Source of the DNA: Sergeia podlipaevii
Lineage: Eukaryota > Euglenozoa > Kinetoplastea > Trypanosomatida > Trypanosomatidae
Direction of reading: 5' to 3'
Assembly: GCA_030849805.1 (NCBI GenBank)
Contig: JASANZ010002171.1
Location: 1 to 61,711, forward strand
DNA length: 61,711 bases
Part shown: piece by piece, positions 20,912 through 29,246 of the stretch
Layout of the letters: each line of letters opens with the position of its first letter
Numbering within the stretch: position 1 is the first letter of the stretch
The notes under the pieces: model-generated
What the model was told of the DNA's origin: nothing
What the model saw: only the letters and a program-made list of their open reading frames with translations
The model's database searches: none
Translations under genes and position numbers: made by a program

Positions 20912-21741
20912 GTTGCTAAAAAGCGCTACTGCTGATTAAACAGAGAAGAAAATTCTATTGTATCTTCTTTTCCACCTGTTTCTCTCTATCGTGGTTCCTT
21001 GATACACGAAAAAGAAAAGTGAGAAGGCCGCTTTCCTTTCTAGCACTCCTCCTGAGTTGAAAGAAGCTATTTGAGGGAAATGACAAAAATAGATAGTTTC
21101 CTTTGCTGCTTGTAAAAATAAAAAGAAAGGAATAAACAGAAAATCAAGAGGAGGGCATGACAACAAAAAGAAGCTCAAAAAAAAAAAAACGAGATACTCT
21201 CCTTGAGCAACTTCTTGATAGAGCATAAGAAAGCTGTCACAAACAAGGATAAAAGCAATGTATTATTCTGATACTTTTGATTTGATCCGTGAGCTAAATC
21301 CCAGAAAAAAAAAAAAGAGGGACCGCACAAACTATGTGGTTTGATACATATATGCATGCAAAAGCTTCCTCTTTTTTTAAAAAAAAAACGGCATGCTAGT
21401 AGCATTCTCTTCTCGTAATGTCAATGATAGAGTGGTAGGCACACGTATCAGCAGTATGCAGTCACGTGACAAACAATATTTACAAACAGTAACAAAGTAC
21501 AGTTCACGCTTCAAAAGTACTGCGCATGAAGAACTACGCACGCACAGGCGTGCCCGCAGGTAAATTCATGCTCAAGGGTTGAAGAGGCAAAGGACAAGAA
21601 ACAAGGATCATAAGCAGCAAAAGACACGAGAGAAAGAGAGAGAAAATAAACAGTGATGTCTTGTTCATTGTTTTTTTTCCTTTCCTTCCTCTCCCGCACA
21701 AAAAGTAATGTACAACTGTCAATGTACACCTCGTCGTGTAC
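20912..21741. other. Intergenic spacer, 0.8 kb
   Basis: A-runs near 21178-21189, 21303-21315 and 21380-21389 on the plus strand; a plus-strand pyrimidine block at 21669-21697 lies just 3' of the kinesin-like stop codon. No gene seen. Confidence 0.5.
20932..20933 (-). promoter_or_regulatory. Candidate spliced-leader acceptor AG for the TPR gene
   Basis: On the minus strand ATTTTCTTCTCTGTTTAATCAG is the first AG after the pyrimidine tract, about 20 nt before the ATG; further AGs follow within 6 nt. Confidence 0.5.
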
Positions 21742-23922
21742 TTACTCAATGTCTACGCCCCAGTCATTTTCTTCAGAACCGGAGTAGGTCGTGTCCACGG
21801 CGGCCGTTTCGGGGTACTGAAACCGGTTCGCTGCTGAAGCCTCCACCGCCGCCGCGTGGTCTACCCACACCTTTCCCATCGCCGCGAAGTCACGCTTGCG
21901 TCTATCATTCAGTTTCTCGCGCTCTATGGCAAACATATTCGCGTACTCGACGAGCCCCACGCGTGGAATGAAGCCGCTGCACGCGTTGTCCTCCTTGTCG
22001 TCATCATCCTCAATGGTCCCCATGACGGAGATGTTCTTCGACCACTCTCCACGAAGGCATTGCTTGCGGCTCACATAGTGCCACACGCCCGGACCCTCGC
22101 GCATCCCACGTGACCAGAACCCCTCAAACCAATCCCCACTCGCAAGCCGCAGCACCGCCCATCCCTCCACCATGTTATCGCGGAAGCTCCCTTCAATCAC
22201 ATCTCCATTGACAAGATACAGCTTCCCGTGGCCGTGCCGCTTGTCAGCAGCGAAGGAACCCTCGTACACCTCTCCGTCCTTGCACCACTGCGTGCCTCGT
22301 CCGTCCCGCATCCCCAAGAGCCACTCGCCCTGGTACACGCGCACAAACTCTTCAGCCTTGGAGTCGCGAATGAACAGTGTGCCCTCGCCTTGACGCTTTC
22401 CATTGAGAAACTCGCCGCGGTACTTGAAGTTAGCCTGTATGTGCTCTCCAAACCCCCCAAACTGTCCACCGGCCCATTGTCCTTCGTACGTGGCTGTCTT
22501 GGCGGGGTTGAGATAGATCTTGTTGCGGTCTCCGTGAGTGGTAAAGTTCACGCCGGAACCAGCTGTCTCGATGTTCGCAACTAGACGCTCACGGCCGCGC
22601 TGCTTGAGCTCCTCTTCACGTCGCCGGACATCTGTTCTACTATCCTCGTTGTCTCCCCAGCCTTCGATGCGGCCACGCAGGCGAATAAGCTCCTCCTCCT
22701 CTTCCGTAAGCGGGCGGCCAGTGTTGTCCGCGTACATCGCCGCAAGCATTTCCTGGTCACCGTAATTACTTTCAAGCTGACGTAGCTTACGAAACATTCT
22801 GCCGCGCTCTGAAGAGGTGATAATAGGAATACACGCGCACCGCACACGTCGGAAGAGCTGCAAGTTCTCTAAAGTGTCGATGGTCTCGCCGTGCGAGAGG
22901 GGGTCTGTGCACCCAATGACAAAGGATGCCTCATGGCCGCAAATGAGCTGCGACATCATCTGCGAAAAGTGACACTCCATAAAAAAGGTCTCGCTACGAC
23001 GAATGAGGCGGTGCAGGTCTTCCTTAGAGTGCACTGCCTTGGCTCGCTTCGCACGGTACTCCAGAGAATGAATGATGCCGGCACAGAGCAGCGTTTCACT
23101 CACATTGATCTGGCAGCCAGCGCGCAGTGGCTCGCCACGCAGCCCTTTGGCGCCAACACGATCTGGGCCCTTGGTGTGCACGAACGTCATGGTGCGTAGT
23201 ACACACCGCTCTCCGCGAGCCTTGTCCGTTGTGGTAATGGAGAGCTGCACAAAGCCATGCCAGCGTGCCATGCGCGCATACCCACGCGCGATACGACGAG
23301 AGTTGCCAATATTGAGCTGCTGTTCAAACTCCTCAAACGTCTCCACAGGAACTTCACAAAGACCAGAAACGTAGAGGCGACCAAAGCTATCCCGAAAGAC
23401 AGAGTGCTTTGTGCTCCTCGAGCTCTGCACACCATCGTCCGAGGCAAATTGGTCAGTAAGGTTGTCCTCCACGGCATCGCGGTCCATCTCCCAGTACCGC
23501 AACGTCACAAAGTGCTCGTGCGTTTTCAGCTGCCCGCGCAGACGACTGAAGAGCTCACGGACGGTGTCCTGAATAAGGCCGCCCTCGTTGGGGCTACCAA
23601 AGAGGGTGTGCGTCTTGCCGGTGTCAGCGAGACCAAAGGCGACACAGTTGCTGCTTAGGCCACCCATGACGACGTCCACCATCTCTAGACCAATAGTGCG
23701 AAACAGATCATCCTGACGAGAGTTCTGTGGGTAGTAGTAGTCATAGTCGTACATGAGTCCGTCGACAGAGGTGGGGGTAAAGGCAACGATCTTGTCCTCG
23801 TCAGTCTTCAGCCTCACCTGGGTCGCAGGAAGCTCCTCATCAGCAACCGGACGCTCGCGCACAGCGATGCGCAGGCGTTCCACAACGGGTGGATGAATCA
23901 CCTCGTCAGCTACAGAGGACAT
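21742..23922 (-). CDS. Kinesin-like protein with C-terminal MORN repeats, degenerate motor switches
   Basis: A 726-residue protein; the frame opens at TTG 23931 but the first ATG is 23920-23922 (MSSVADEV). Residues 10-390 align by pattern with a kinesin motor. YDYDYYYPQNSRQDDLF matches the pre-P-loop strand, and GLADTGKT (residues 97-104) is a complete P-loop. The switch II line reads FVHTKGPDRVGAKG where kinesins have VDLAGSERV, so the catalytic Asp is lost and the Gly kept. INVSETLL replaces the N-xSL helix. The switch I NxxSSRSH motif is not recognisable. GETIDTLENLQLFRRV resembles the last motor helix. After a charged linker come about seven MORN repeats (for example YEGQWAGGQFGGFGE, YRGEFLNGKRQGEG, YQGEWLLGMRDGRG, FEGFWSRGMREGPG). 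MORN modules bind lipids or proteins at cytoskeleton-membrane junctions. The protein probably binds nucleotide weakly or not at all and may act as a scaffold; that is inference. Confidence 0.82.
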   Translation of the reverse strand: MSSVADEVIHPPVVERLRIAVRERPVADEELPATQVRLKTDEDKIVAFTPTSVDGLMYDYDYYYPQNSRQDDLFRTIGLEMVDVVMGGLSSNCVAFGLADTGKTHTLFGSPNEGGLIQDTVRELFSRLRGQLKTHEHFVTLRYWEMDRDAVEDNLTDQFASDDGVQSSRSTKHSVFRDSFGRLYVSGLCEVPVETFEEFEQQLNIGNSRRIARGYARMARWHGFVQLSITTTDKARGERCVLRTMTFVHTKGPDRVGAKGLRGEPLRAGCQINVSETLLCAGIIHSLEYRAKRAKAVHSKEDLHRLIRRSETFFMECHFSQMMSQLICGHEASFVIGCTDPLSHGETIDTLENLQLFRRVRCACIPIITSSERGRMFRKLRQLESNYGDQEMLAAMYADNTGRPLTEEEEELIRLRGRIEGWGDNEDSRTDVRRREEELKQRGRERLVANIETAGSGVNFTTHGDRNKIYLNPAKTATYEGQWAGGQFGGFGEHIQANFKYRGEFLNGKRQGEGTLFIRDSKAEEFVRVYQGEWLLGMRDGRGTQWCKDGEVYEGSFAADKRHGHGKLYLVNGDVIEGSFRDNMVEGWAVLRLASGDWFEGFWSRGMREGPGVWHYVSRKQCLRGEWSKNISVMGTIEDDDDKEDNACSGFIPRVGLVEYANMFAIEREKLNDRRKRDFAAMGKVWVDHAAAVEASAANRFQYPETAAVDTTYSGSEENDWGVDIE

Positions 23923-24393
23923 AACTACCAAGTGTATCTAAAGTTGAAAAAAAAAGGAAAAATTGAAGAAAAAAAGTGGTCGAGCAGTTGTGTGCTTGAA
24001 GAGATGCTATACGTGCGTGAGCTTCTATATACGCGCAGGTATCACCAATCTCTCGCTCTATGCTAAAAAAATAAAATAAAAGAAAATGCGGGTGGCAAAA
24101 TAAAAAAAAAAGGGAAAACATACGTACGTAAGCTCATTCAAAGAAGACCAGCAGCATTAAAAGTGTGTAAACGAAAACACATTCTACAATATATATTCCT
24201 GACCGAGAAGAGAAGAAAAACTATCTCTTCCTCCAGTCGAGCAATAATCATGCATAAGCGCGCCACCAGCGTGCTATTTTATTTGTGAAGCTCGCATTTG
24301 CTTTTCTTTTTAAATGTAAAATATGTTCAAATGAAAACGAAACCTCTCAAGAAGGATCCTCCGCGTGGCTGTAGTGTACGCGTGAAGAATTCC
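23923..24393. other. Intergenic spacer, 0.47 kb
   Basis: 5' leader of the kinesin/MORN gene and 3' flank of the ribosomal protein gene; T-rich on the minus strand. Nothing else seen. Confidence 0.5.
23938..23939 (-). promoter_or_regulatory. Candidate spliced-leader acceptor AG for the kinesin/MORN gene
   Basis: On the minus strand a tract of CTTTTTTTTTCAACTTTAG ends in the first AG about 15 nt before the ATG at 23922, and downstream of the TTG at 23931 by only a few bases. This supports the ATG start. Confidence 0.6.
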
Positions 24394-24894
24394 TTACTTC
24401 TTGGGTGCGCTCTTGGGGGCGGGGACGCGCTGCTTCTTCTCGGACATGAACAGCTGCACGTGGCAAGGGCTGCACATGAAGGGGGTGATGCGGCCGTGGG
24501 CACGGAACGTGCGGCGGCGCATGCGGGCAGCCTGGTCAACCTGGACGTGCTTGACGATCATGGTGTTGGGGTTGAGACCCTTCTCGATGGCGTTGGCTTC
24601 GGCGTTCTTGAGCAAAGAGAGCATCGCCACGACAGACTTGCGAGGCCAGCGACCCTTGGTCTGACCCCACTCCTTAGCCTGAGCGGTACGGCCAGTCTTG
24701 CCGTTGTAGCGCTTGAAGGGAATGCAACGGGTCTTGGCGAGCACCTGGCGGTACAGCTGCTGGGCCTTGCGGAGGGGCATGCCGTTGATCACGTTCGCGG
24801 TCTCGAAGGTGTTCTTGTAGTGGCAGCGGAGGTCGCTAACCTTGGCCTTGGCGGCCTTGGAAGACACCTGGGGCTTGCGGGAGTAGTGAGTCAT
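24394..24894 (-). CDS. RPL17: 60S ribosomal protein L17 (uL22)
   Basis: A 166-residue basic protein beginning MTHYSRKPQ. It matches eukaryotic uL22 throughout: SDLRCHYKNTFETANVINGM, LRKAQQLYRQVL, CIPFKRYNGKTGRTAQAKEW, GRWPRKS, LLKNAEANAIEKGL and the conserved RRRTFRAHGRI near the exit-tunnel hairpin. Length is in the usual range (family about 160-185). It lines the polypeptide exit tunnel of the large subunit. Codon use is visibly more GC-ending than in neighbouring genes, as expected for a highly expressed gene. The short spacer upstream carries a strong pyrimidine tract. Confidence 0.97.
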   Translation of the reverse strand: MTHYSRKPQVSSKAAKAKVSDLRCHYKNTFETANVINGMPLRKAQQLYRQVLAKTRCIPFKRYNGKTGRTAQAKEWGQTKGRWPRKSVVAMLSLLKNAEANAIEKGLNPNTMIVKHVQVDQAARMRRRTFRAHGRITPFMCSPCHVQLFMSEKKQRVPAPKSAPKK

Positions 24895-25249
24895 GTTTGC
24901 CTGCCTTAGAGATAAAGATACATAAAAAGGAGGGAGAAAAAAAACAATAAAGAAAAGCGATCAGTAAAAAGAAAAAAAATCACCATAAAGAAGCCAAGTG
25001 CCCGAGAAAAGCATGAGCAGAGCAATATAAAGCGCATTGCAATGATGCTAGATGTGTGACGTTATCCATCGGCAAAAAGAATATATGGTGATAGCCGTAG
25101 TTACTTTAAAATAATAATAAAAACTTCAAACCAACGCTAACTGCAATCAATTGTTGTACAAGAATGAAATCATCCGATGATAAAAAACCTTTGTTCCCAT
25201 GCCTCTGAAATCAACATACTAACATCTGGAAGTTCTAATATAATTTTCA
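24895..25249. other. Intergenic spacer, 0.36 kb
   Basis: RPL17 leader and 3' flank of the small upstream gene. AT-rich; no gene or structured RNA recognised. Confidence 0.5.
24905..24906 (-). promoter_or_regulatory. Candidate spliced-leader acceptor AG for RPL17
   Basis: On the minus strand a continuous T/C tract (about 24909-24958) ends at CTCTAAG, about 10 nt before the ATG; a second AG (GCAG) lies 4 nt further on. Confidence 0.6.
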
Positions 25250-25714
25250 CTATGCACGAGGAGAAAAGCGACGTGCACCCCCATCACCTCCACCAAAGCT
25301 ACGCGTTCTATTCAGCTTTTCCAGCTTAGCGTCATTTCTTCTCTTCTCTGAAGATAAATCAGACCCTGCTCTGGATAGTGATACAATGTTGATATCGTTT
25401 TCCTTTCGAACAATAAAAAAGTTGCTCTGAGACCTTACAAAGGAACAAAGTCCACCATAACACACCAGGCCCTCTTTCAATTCATCTGGCATTTGAGCAG
25501 CCCACTTGCTAATAGGGATGTACGTTTTGTCCACTGGAAACAGTTCTAGTAGCTTTGCCACCAGCTGTGGCTCATTCAGTGATGGCGGCGATTGCAGAGT
25601 GTCTCCTCTTTGACGTCGATTGAAACTGCTTCGTTGACTATTTCCCGCATCTGTGTAGCTCCTCAACTGGAGTCCAAGAACCGGGATCCACACTACGCGG
25701 CTGAAGCACCGCAT
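25250..25714 (-). CDS. Small, probably mitochondrial protein of unknown function
   Basis: A 154-residue protein from ATG 25712-25714 (the frame opens at a TTG 15 nt earlier). The start MRCFSRVVWIPVLGLQLRSY is basic, hydrophobic and free of acidic residues, as in mitochondrial presequences. A compact middle domain (about residues 50-115) reads LVAKLLELFPVDKTYIPISK, then MPDELKEGLVCYGGLCSFV, then FFIVRKENDINIVSL. The order helix, helix, FVRSQSNFFIV strand resembles small winged-helix modules found in several trypanosomatid mitochondrial RNA-processing and ribosomal proteins, but I cannot assign it. The tail is charged, then Gly-rich with Arg. Real gene status is supported by its position in the array, its non-repetitive composition and the domain pattern. 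Confidence 0.65.
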   Translation of the reverse strand: MRCFSRVVWIPVLGLQLRSYTDAGNSQRSSFNRRQRGDTLQSPPSLNEPQLVAKLLELFPVDKTYIPISKWAAQMPDELKEGLVCYGGLCSFVRSQSNFFIVRKENDINIVSLSRAGSDLSSEKRRNDAKLEKLNRTRSFGGGDGGARRFSPRA

Positions 25715-25949
25715 CGTATCTACCTTCAAAAGTGTGTTCTATAGACGACAAAAAAAGAGATGTAAAAATTAAAATGGGGCAAAAGCAATGATAACATTTT
25801 CGTATTACTCACCGGTTCACACCTGTACCGCGGCACATAAAGCCCTGAAGGGGATAGCAAAGCAACATCGAATATAGCGGCTACAATGCCAAATGATTAC
25901 GTGTTTGCTTCCTGGAAGGAAGGAAGAGAAAAAAAAAGACAACGACATG

Positions 25950-26594
25950 TTAGAGGGCACTCATGATGCCAACAATTTTTGTGCCATGCACCTCCTGTAC
26001 ATTTAGAAACTCAACGATAGAACTCACATCAGCCTGTGTAACGCCACCTCCTGGCATGATCGCAATTCGCCCATTGGAGCGCTCGACGTATTGCTTGAGC
26101 CGTTGCAAGTCTGGTTGCGCGGAGTTGATAACTCCGTGAGAAAGAATTCGATCAAAACCAAGCATGGAAAGCGTGTCGATAGCTTCTAGTTGGCGTGAAG
26201 GCACAATGTGATCAAAAGCCATGTGAAAGGTTCTCGACATTCCGTCGCTTGCTCGCACAAGATCGCGCACTGCATCCATATCGATATCCCCATCAGGGGT
26301 CAAGGCACCAAAAACAACCCCGTGGGCACCACATTTACGGACGATGTCAATTTCCTCACGCATCTGCTGTAGCTCAGAGGCTGAGTAAACAAAGTCACCA
26401 CCACGAGGCCGTATGATCACCATAACGGGGACATCATGACCGCGACATATTCGCACTGCCTCTAAGATAACATCGACAGAGGGTGTTGTTCCTCCAACAT
26501 CTAAGCGCGCGCAAAGTTCAAAACGATTTGCGCCAGCAGCAATAGCCTTCTCAATATCTGCTAAAGTTTCAGTGCAAACCTCTTTTAAGACCAT
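25950..26594 (-). CDS. cutC: CutC-family protein (copper homeostasis protein)
   Basis: A 214-residue protein from the first ATG at 26592-26594. The frame stays open 68 codons upstream from a TTG, but that segment is Phe/Leu-rich spacer. The sequence follows the CutC TIM-barrel closely: ETLADIEKAIAAGANRFELC, LDVGGTTPS, VMVIIRPRGGDFVYS, GVVFGALTPDGDID, TFHMAFD, DRILSHG and IAIMPGGGV, ending in the HGTKIV strand. CutC was named from an E. coli copper-sensitivity phenotype; its biochemical activity is not settled and human CutC binds copper(I). Length is a little shorter than the bacterial protein (about 248). The gene is patchily distributed in eukaryotes; whether this copy was acquired laterally needs a tree. 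Confidence 0.93.
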   Translation of the reverse strand: MVLKEVCTETLADIEKAIAAGANRFELCARLDVGGTTPSVDVILEAVRICRGHDVPVMVIIRPRGGDFVYSASELQQMREEIDIVRKCGAHGVVFGALTPDGDIDMDAVRDLVRASDGMSRTFHMAFDHIVPSRQLEAIDTLSMLGFDRILSHGVINSAQPDLQRLKQYVERSNGRIAIMPGGGVTQADVSSIVEFLNVQEVHGTKIVGIMSAL

Positions 26595-26952
26595 TGCTTT
26601 GCCGAATGAATTTGGATTCTCTCTTCTCTTTGTGTCGTGAGGATAAGGATAAAAAAAAGGTGATAAAAAAAACGCAGTAGAGAAGGCAGCTGATAAGCAA
26701 AAAGCTTTAGCCAGGTACAACGCAATAGAACACTCAACAATAAAATTGCTGATTGAAAATTGTAAGAATAGTAAAAAAAATAGTTGAAAATCACACAATT
26801 TTGTTTCCTAAAGTGGCCAATCCTATTTTTTTTAGCGATAAATAGGATACAAGTGATAGCCATACAAAAGCGGGTCCTCTATATTTATAACAAAGTTATA
26901 AAACTTCAATAAAAAAATAAAACTCTTACGCTTCTCAGTGAACACAGTAAGT
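26595..26952. other. Intergenic spacer, 0.36 kb
   Basis: AT-rich; contains the cutC leader and the 3' flank of the ANTH gene. Nothing else seen. Confidence 0.5.
26628..26629 (-). promoter_or_regulatory. Candidate spliced-leader acceptor AG for cutC
   Basis: On the minus strand CTTTTTTTTTATCCTTATCCTCACGACACAAAG gives the first AG after the tract, about 33 nt before the ATG at 26594. It removes the upstream open frame from the mRNA and so supports the short start. Confidence 0.5.
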
Positions 26953-28503
26953 CTACTGCTTCGGGTCCTGCCCTTGCTGCTGCTTTTGCTGCTGTTGTTG
27001 CTGCCATTGCTGAGATTGAAGAAATAAGTCTTTAAAGGGGTCGTTGGCTGTCTTCGATGTCCGAGAAGGCAGTGGGCCAGCAGCGGCGTACGATGAAGGC
27101 GCGGTATTTTCCTGCAAAACCATTGGATTGGAAGTCCGCGGAAATGAACTGGCTGGCGCACTCATTAGTGTTTGCTGCGGTAGCTGGTGCTGCTGCTGCT
27201 GTGCGCTAGAGGAGAAGTCTGTGGGTACCCCGGCACTCCACATTGATGGGGCAGCTGGAGAAGACGACGGAGCTCCTGTAGACCACTCACCAGTCGGAGC
27301 CCCGTTCCCCCACGGGTCTGCAGACGGCGCGGGCCGAGAAACAGTAGTCGCGGGCTGCATCTGAAGTGATGTTGGAGGAGGACTTTGAGGCTGGAATAGA
27401 TCCTCCATGCAAAATGTTGGAATAGCAGGCCTTGGTGGTTCTGCAGGAGGAGGAGCAACAGGGGCTGGCACGGCCTTTGAAGGAGAGGAAGCGGGCTTCG
27501 AAACTGGCAGGGAATCCTCATCTTGATCCTTTCGCTTATCCTCCTTTGCGGAAGAAATACCCAGACTCGCCAAACTGACTGGAGCTTCAACTTGAGCCTC
27601 GCTTAAATCCAAGTCACGTCGAAGACGTTCCAGCAGAGACGCAGGGACAGGTTTGAGCTTCGGAATAGGTTCCGCGAACTGCCTTATGGAGGTAATCATA
27701 CTGTCAAACAACTTCCTCAACGCATCTGAAACAGCAGTGTATCGTTCATAGTGTGCCAGCCATATGCGTTTATCCTCCAAAGGAAGATCAGTGAAGCCAT
27801 TCAGCGCAAAAATAATCTTCTTTGAAAGGAGCTCAAACAGTCGTTTAGCATCACGAATAATCATTTCGTGAGCTTCAAGAGTGCAATAATTGTCAACAAT
27901 GAATTCGTCGTATTGAATGCGAGTAAGCGCGTCCAGCAGGCTGAGTAACGCGATAAATACAGGTGACAGATTGCGGACAGAGAGCGAGTCGAAGTAGCTT
28001 TCGCAGTCCGACGTTTCAATTCTTCGCATATACCCTATCGTGGACTGCATGGTGCACCGTGCTTCAAGATAATTCATGTACTGGCAAATAAAAAATTTCT
28101 GCATACCACCATCACGATCCGTAATTTGTCGTATAGACGACAGCTTAAAAACATCATGGTGTGCGCAGATACGCTCCACAATTTCATCTGAGCCATCACA
28201 AAGGAGACGATGAAACGTAACCATTGCCTTGAAGACAACAATCCAATTGTGGGAGTATGCGCGTTTATCGAGCTCGCGAACAATATATTCGTTTACTGGA
28301 TAACCCTCTTTGTAAGGCTTTTTACAGTGCCCATACGATGCAGCCAAAAGTCGTTGCATGTACTTTTCTTTCGGTGCCTTCAACATGTGGCTTGTCGTCT
28401 TCAAGATTGCCTTGGACAGCTCATCGCCACTCAATGTACTCAAACCAATAATTGCCTTCTCCCGAAAATAGCCGGTGCTCTCCTTTCTTTCTTTAATGTC
28501 CAT
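26953..28503 (-). CDS. AP180/CALM-like ANTH-domain clathrin adaptor
   Basis: A 516-residue protein from ATG 28501-28503. Residues about 25-290 form an ANTH domain: KAILKTTSHMLKAPKEKYMQ carries the inositide-binding basic patch in the form KEKY. It is followed by SHNWIVVFKAMVTFHRLL and a long helical solenoid. ANTH proteins bind PI(4,5)P2 and clathrin/AP-2 at endocytic membranes; in trypanosomatids endocytosis is confined to the flagellar pocket. The C-terminal half is Pro/Ser/Gln-rich and disordered, with adaptor or clathrin-binding style motifs DPW (near residue 394) and NDPFKDLF (487-494), and it ends in poly-Gln. The domain order is standard for the family. The trafficking site is known biology of the group, not shown by the sequence. 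Confidence 0.93.
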   Translation of the reverse strand: MDIKERKESTGYFREKAIIGLSTLSGDELSKAILKTTSHMLKAPKEKYMQRLLAASYGHCKKPYKEGYPVNEYIVRELDKRAYSHNWIVVFKAMVTFHRLLCDGSDEIVERICAHHDVFKLSSIRQITDRDGGMQKFFICQYMNYLEARCTMQSTIGYMRRIETSDCESYFDSLSVRNLSPVFIALLSLLDALTRIQYDEFIVDNYCTLEAHEMIIRDAKRLFELLSKKIIFALNGFTDLPLEDKRIWLAHYERYTAVSDALRKLFDSMITSIRQFAEPIPKLKPVPASLLERLRRDLDLSEAQVEAPVSLASLGISSAKEDKRKDQDEDSLPVSKPASSPSKAVPAPVAPPPAEPPRPAIPTFCMEDLFQPQSPPPTSLQMQPATTVSRPAPSADPWGNGAPTGEWSTGAPSSSPAAPSMWSAGVPTDFSSSAQQQQHQLPQQTLMSAPASSFPRTSNPMVLQENTAPSSYAAAGPLPSRTSKTANDPFKDLFLQSQQWQQQQQQKQQQGQDPKQ

Positions 28504-29246
28504 TTTCCTTGTCTTTATATATCCTGCCCAGCTTTTTTTTTGTCTTTTCTACGCACCGCTTTAAAATAAATCAACGTAAACGGGAAATATAAATATATGT
28601 ACTACACAAAGAACCGCACTATATAAAAACTGTGTCGTTGTATCAACTGAAAACCTTTTCCTTTTGAAAGAGAATAACAAAAGAAAGATGCAATACTAAC
28701 AAGAAAAATATGTATACAAAGACCTATACCGAAGAAAAAAAAAATGGCGAGAACGACAATGAAAAAAAAGAAGAAGAAGTATAATTCAATTTTCAAAAAG
28801 AAAAAATGATTGATTTAGAATTCGGCACTACAGAACTAATTAAATAGCAAGTTTGTCAACATTAAAAAAAATGAAAAAACGACAATCAAATTTGATGCAT
28901 ATATATGAAGATGCGAAGCACTGCATAAAGAAGAAAAAAAAGACGTACTAAAGAAAGGGGAGAGAAATATGTTGTTTACTTGTTGGGTGTTGTGAGCAAG
29001 CAAACGTACTGCAAAACTTGTATTAGTTGTATTGGTGATCAAATGGTGGTGAATGTACGCCGGCACCAAAGCTGCAAAATCGGGTTTTTTTCTCTTTCCT
29101 AACTCCAACTCTGACACGAAACGTTTCCCGCTCTTGTGATCGATATAAACATTTTTCGCAACGATAATAGTCTCACAATTACGTGATGAGAAAATACTTC
29201 ATATACCCATGTCCCACTCTTGAATCGCGCTTGAACTTTGCTAGCA
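28504..29246. other. Intergenic spacer, 0.74 kb
   Basis: T-rich on the minus strand at about 28640-28780 with a candidate acceptor (CTCTTTCAAAAG). The open frame at 28836-29117 begins at GTG and has no ATG before its poly-Phe end, so I do not call it. No RNA gene seen. Confidence 0.5.

Noticed and set aside
26595..26798. 68-codon N-terminal extension of CutC
   Set aside because: Opens at TTG, is spacer-like in composition, and lies upstream of the likely splice acceptor at 26628.
28836..29117. 93-codon minus-strand frame beginning SELELGKRKKPDF
   Set aside because: Opens at GTG with no ATG until the last residues, ends in poly-Phe-like sequence, and has no acceptor.
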